From NCBI GenBank assembly GCA_965222825.1, contig OZ244964.1:434001-498000 (forward strand): a DNA stretch of 64,000 nucleotides, in the 5' to 3' direction. The notes beneath the pieces were generated by a model. That model made no database searches. It was not told the DNA's origin and saw nothing but the letters and a program-made list of their open reading frames with translations. Origin of the DNA: G965207335 sp965222825 (GTDB lineage: Bacteria; Pseudomonadota; Gammaproteobacteria; PS1; Pseudothioglobaceae). How positions within the stretch are numbered: position 1 is the first letter of the stretch; the number at the start of each line of letters is the position of its first letter. Of this stretch, positions 60,678-64,000 are shown piece after piece. The translations under genes were made by a program, and so were the position numbers.

Positions 60678-61448
60678 TTAATAAATAATAGTTCCTACTT
60701 TGATACCCTGGGCTATTTTTAGCAGTGCTTGTTCATCTCTACCGTGGACTATATGAGTAATTATGTTATGATTAGATGCCTTTTCTGCTGCTATTACCTT
60801 AGAATACATACCACCTTTTCCTAAAATACCGCCTACTCTACCTGCTACTTGTTTTAAAATAGGATTACTTGTTTTAATTTTTTCTATTAGTTTAGCATTA
60901 TTATTCATTTTAGGGTCGCTATCAAATAATCCTAACTGGTCGGTCATAATAATAAGTTTATCAGCCTTAATAATACTTGCTACTAATGCTGATAAAATAT
61001 CATTATCGCCAAAACAAATCTCTTCTGTGGCAACAGTATCATTTTCGTTTATTATTGGCACAACATTAAACGCCAATAATTGCCCCAAAGTATTACAAAA
61101 ATTGGCTGATTTTTCACTATCTTTTAAATTATCGTGGGTAAGTAATATTTGTGCAGTATGGATATTATGCTTGGTAAAACTATTTTCATAAGTTTGTATC
61201 AACCCCATTTGTCCAATGGCTGCAACTGCTTGTAATTTATGAATATTACTAGGGCGTTTATTCAAGCCTAATCTATATACACCTTCTGCTATAGAGCCAC
61301 TAGAAACTAAAACTATATCAATACCTTGTGCTCTTAGCATTGATACTTGTTTTGTTAAATTATTGATTAATTTAATGTTTAGCCCACTAATATTACTTGA
61401 TAATAATGAGCTACCTAATTTTACAATCCATACTTTTTTATTAGTCAT
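60678..61448 (-). CDS. proB: glutamate 5-kinase, short form without PUA domain
   Basis: 256 residues of the amino-acid kinase fold: WIVKLGSSLLS, LVSSGSIAEGVYRLG, LQAVAAIGQMGLIQ, INENDTVATEEICFGDND, GKGGMYSKVIAAEKAS. First enzyme of proline synthesis. E. coli ProB has ~110 more residues forming a C-terminal PUA domain; here the frame ends after the kinase domain (VGTIIY). The start overlaps the obgE stop by 4 bp. Confidence 0.94.
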   Translation of the reverse strand: MTNKKVWIVKLGSSLLSSNISGLNIKLINNLTKQVSMLRAQGIDIVLVSSGSIAEGVYRLGLNKRPSNIHKLQAVAAIGQMGLIQTYENSFTKHNIHTAQILLTHDNLKDSEKSANFCNTLGQLLAFNVVPIINENDTVATEEICFGDNDILSALVASIIKADKLIIMTDQLGLFDSDPKMNNNAKLIEKIKTSNPILKQVAGRVGGILGKGGMYSKVIAAEKASNHNIITHIVHGRDEQALLKIAQGIKVGTIIY

Positions 61449-62443
61449 AATATAATATTTTTTAAATATTTTACCAAACTATCTATACCATAACCACTTA
61501 GGGTAGATATAATAAAAAAATCATTTTTATAGCCTATGTCAGCAATAAATTTTATTATTATTTTATCTCTGCTATCTTTAACTAATAGGTCTATTTTATT
61601 TATTACTAATATCTGCGGTTTATCTGCTAAGTCTTTACTGTATTTAGCTAATTCTTGCTTTATTATCTGGTAATTACACTTAGCATCAGAGCCATCACTA
61701 GGTAAAATATCAACTATATGTAATAAAATTTTTGTGCGTGATAAATGACGCAAAAACTCTAAACCTAAACCAGCACCAATACTAGCATTTTCAATTATTC
61801 CCGGTATATCTGCTATTACAAAACTATCGTGTTCTACATTTACTACGCCTAAATTAGGATACAAAGTAGTAAATGGATAATCTGCAACCTTAGGTTTAGC
61901 CTTTGATACCTTTCTAATTAGACTTGATTTGCCAGCATTAGGTAAGCCTAATAGACCAACATCAGCTATTATAACAAGCTCTAAGCCAAGATCTCTAACT
62001 TCACCTAAACTACCCTTAGAAGATTCTCTAGGGGTGCGATTAATTGAGCTTTTAAACCTAGTATTGCCTAGCCCATGAAAGCCACCTTTTGCAACTATTG
62101 CATTTTGCTTAGCACTTAAAATCTCAGCTATTAGCTCATCTGTTTCTAAATTATATATTTTTGTGCCTAGCGGTAAATAAATAATTAAATCTGGAGCTGA
62201 TTTACCGCGTTTATTTTGTCCGCTACCATTGGCACCATTTTTTGCCTTAAATGTTTTAACTATTCTAAAATTAGATAAAGTATTTAACGAATTTGTGCCT
62301 TGAACAATTATACTGCCACCATCACCGCCATCACCGCCATCTGGTCCACCAAATGGAATATATTTTTCTCGTCTAAAACTAACACAGCCGTTACCACCGT
62401 TACCTGCTATTATTTTAATGCTAGCAGAATCTATGAATTTCAT
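61445..62443 (-). CDS. obgE: GTPase ObgE/CgtA
   Basis: 332 residues from the ATG at 62443; an in-frame start eight codons upstream lies in the MITE-like element and is rejected. Glycine-rich Obg domain (MKFIDSASIKIIAGNGGNGC, GGPDGGDGGDGGSI), then G domain: GLPNAGKSSLI (G1), PFTTLYPNLGVV (G2), DIPGIIENASIGAGLGLEFL (G3), NKIDLL (G4). It takes part in 50S assembly. The usual rplU-rpmA pair is not upstream. Confidence 0.96.
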   Translation of the reverse strand: MKFIDSASIKIIAGNGGNGCVSFRREKYIPFGGPDGGDGGDGGSIIVQGTNSLNTLSNFRIVKTFKAKNGANGSGQNKRGKSAPDLIIYLPLGTKIYNLETDELIAEILSAKQNAIVAKGGFHGLGNTRFKSSINRTPRESSKGSLGEVRDLGLELVIIADVGLLGLPNAGKSSLIRKVSKAKPKVADYPFTTLYPNLGVVNVEHDSFVIADIPGIIENASIGAGLGLEFLRHLSRTKILLHIVDILPSDGSDAKCNYQIIKQELAKYSKDLADKPQILVINKIDLLVKDSRDKIIIKFIADIGYKNDFFIISTLSGYGIDSLVKYLKNIIL

Positions 62444-62447
62444 AATT

Positions 62448-62651
62448 AGGCTGTTGCACGGTAACAAAGAATAGATAAAAATCTGCTAAAATATTTGTGT
62501 TTGATGTATAAAATACGGCTCCTAGTGCCTCTAAGGGCAAATTTTATAATAACTATGTGCGTAGCACTACTTATATGAATATTGCTTTTTACATTTAAAA
62601 ACACGAATATTTGAGTTATTTTTAGCATTTTGGGTGGTCGTGCAACAGCCT
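62448..62651. mobile_element. 204-bp MITE-like element with 13-bp terminal inverted repeats
   Basis: AGGCTGTTGCACG (62448-62460) and CGTGCAACAGCCT (62639-62651) are perfect inverted repeats; the interior has no usable ORF. GGCTGTTGCA ends recall termini of IS5-group elements (from memory), suggesting a non-autonomous derivative. No convincing target duplication. A decayed relative of the right end is at ~24287-24322. It fills most of the obgE-waaA gap. Confidence 0.7.
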
Positions 62652-62707
62652 CGTAATAAATAATTAAAATTTAAGGCATAATTTTAACATAATTACAAAT
62701 ACAAAAA

Positions 62708-63967
62708 ATGTTCTCACTTTTTATATACAACATAATTTATCTATTATTACTACCATTAATAATTGTAAGATTATTTATAAAAAGTTTTTATAATAAAAAT
62801 TACCGTAAAAGATTATTAGAAAGATTTGCCATAATCCCAATAGCAACAACAACAAACAAACCCTTAATATGGTTACATTGCGTATCTGTTGGAGAATTTT
62901 TAGCTTCAATAGCAATTATTGAGCAAATTCTAAGTGATAATAAATACCAATTATTAATAACCTCAACCACTCCAACAGGCTCTAGTGAAGTAATAAAACG
63001 CTACCATAATAAAGTTATTCATTATTATATGCCCTTTGATATTGGTTCTTTAGTGCAAAAATTTATCAATAAATTAAACCCAAAAATTTGTGTAATAATA
63101 GAAACAGAAATATGGCCAAATCTAATTAATACTGTTACAAAAAATAATATCCCCATTATTTTAGCTAATGCTAGACTATCAAATAGGTCTTGTAAAAAAT
63201 ATCAACTATTTGCTAAATTTGCTAAATTTATTATAAATAAAATTACCCTAATAGCCATGCAAAATCAACAAACACTAGATAATTTTAAATCATTAAATAT
63301 AGCTGATAATAAAACACTAATTACTGGTAATATTAAATTTGATATTGATATAGAAAAATTACCTAATTTAGCAGAACTAAAAAAAATTAGCAATAACCGT
63401 CCTATTATTTTATTAGCTAGCACTCATAAGGGCGAAGATGAGTTGATAATAACAGAATATTTAAAACATAAAAATAATTTAGAAAATGTTTTAATAGTTA
63501 TAGCACCTAGACATATAGAGCGAGTTAAGAGTATTGTTAATATTCTAAAAAAATACCAACTAACTTATACAAAACGCACAACAAAAATAGCAGTCTCAGA
63601 TGATATTAATGTGCTAATTTTAGACACCTTAGGGGAGTTAATAAGTTTTTATAAATTATGCACTATTACTTTTATAGGTGGTAGTTTAGTGCCAAGAGGC
63701 GGACATAATATTATTGAGGCTTGTGCTTTTAAAAAATGTATAATTTATGGTGAAAATATGCAGAACTTTCCTAGTTTAGCCAAGGAATTATTAGCACTAG
63801 GTGGTGCTACTAGAGTAAAAAATGCTAAGCAATTATGGCAAGTTGCAACATACTTATACAATAATAAAAACAAACAACAAGAATTAGCAGATAACGCCTA
63901 TAACTTTTTTAATAGTAATAAAGGTGCTAGTAAAAAAATATTACGCTTAATCACTAAATATATCTAA
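62708..63967 (+). CDS. waaA: 3-deoxy-D-manno-octulosonic acid transferase
   Basis: 419 residues: N-terminal membrane anchor (IYNIIYLLLLPLIIVRLFI), acceptor domain with LHCVSVGEFLASIAII (catalytic Glu), TSTTPTGS, CVIIETEIWPNLI, LANARLSNRS, and the donor domain LLASTHKGEDELII, APRHIERV, FIGGSLVPRGGHNIIEACAF. It adds Kdo to lipid IVA at the inner membrane. Together with kdsC and lpxB it completes a lipid A-Kdo set in this window. Complete gene. Confidence 0.95.
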   Translation: MFSLFIYNIIYLLLLPLIIVRLFIKSFYNKNYRKRLLERFAIIPIATTTNKPLIWLHCVSVGEFLASIAIIEQILSDNKYQLLITSTTPTGSSEVIKRYHNKVIHYYMPFDIGSLVQKFINKLNPKICVIIETEIWPNLINTVTKNNIPIILANARLSNRSCKKYQLFAKFAKFIINKITLIAMQNQQTLDNFKSLNIADNKTLITGNIKFDIDIEKLPNLAELKKISNNRPIILLASTHKGEDELIITEYLKHKNNLENVLIVIAPRHIERVKSIVNILKKYQLTYTKRTTKIAVSDDINVLILDTLGELISFYKLCTITFIGGSLVPRGGHNIIEACAFKKCIIYGENMQNFPSLAKELLALGGATRVKNAKQLWQVATYLYNNKNKQQELADNAYNFFNSNKGASKKILRLITKYI

Positions 63968-64000
63968 ATAAAAAATATTGATAATACTGCATTATCTTTT

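Noticed and set aside
62444..62467. Longer ObgE start adding MLPCNSLI.
   Set aside because: These codons lie in the MITE-like terminal repeat; MKFIDSA is the conserved ObgE start.

Overview
The window is AT-rich throughout and carries a gene set and gene order typical of a gammaproteobacterium: hisI/hisE next to tatABC, nudE-yrfG, lptM-lysA, rpsF-rpsR-rplI, murJ-yggX-gmk-rpoH-groESL, glnD, lpxB, waaA, and a Na+-pumping oxaloacetate decarboxylase (oadGAB). The lipid A/Kdo genes (lpxB, kdsC, waaA) and LptM show a lipopolysaccharide outer membrane. The sodium pump and the VCR-like attC sites suggest, but do not prove, a marine or animal-associated lineage. No 16S rRNA is present, so I do not name a genus.

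Region 1 (1-24,517) is almost entirely surface protein. A 7,675-residue secreted protein on the minus strand carries DUF2341-like and LamG-like domains, three C-type-lectin-like domains, about 26 copies of a ~120-residue beta-type repeat, three SbsA/Big_5-like domains, two families of alpha-helical repeats, a DUF11 domain and an SdrB/carboxypeptidase-regulatory-like domain. It is followed by the start of a second exported protein that resembles its C-terminus. Part of the giant gene is a 1,461-bp tandem block, nearly identical at DNA level, present 2.55 times.

Region 2 (24,518-38,654) is a dense housekeeping block: ccmI, rpsF-rpsR-rplI, tatABC-hisE, hisI, a secreted nuclease, ampD, kdsC, ogt, an exported metallo-beta-lactamase-fold protein, nudE, yrfG, lptM, lysA, yhbY, lpxB and nadC. 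Between hisI and hisE, normally adjacent, sits a McrC-like PD-(D/E)XK nuclease fused to an unusual N-terminal domain, with no McrB partner.

Region 3 (38,655-44,676) is accessory. It holds a HicBA toxin-antitoxin pair in which each gene has one in-frame stop, an IS3-family transposase remnant, a 5'-truncated gene with an RNxxxH (HEPN-type) motif, and a row of same-strand gene cassettes (VOC protein, FkbM methyltransferase, unknown tail-anchored protein) separated by attC-like sites. No integron integrase is present, so this looks like a CALIN (cluster of attC sites lacking an integrase). A divergent purD follows, with decayed IS-end sequences on both sides.

Region 4 (44,677-64,000) is again core: murJ-yggX-gmk-rpoH-groES-groEL in one tight run (the heat-shock sigma factor directly ahead of its classical targets), a GDSL lipoprotein, glnD, tRNA-Ser(GCU), oadGAB, tRNA-Leu(CAA), infA, a CDF transporter, moaE, lysS, proB (short form), obgE and waaA. 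Short palindromic or MITE-like elements are scattered between genes (about 24.25-24.55, 50.6-50.8, 57.27 and 62.45-62.65 kb) and in places supply the ends of coding regions.
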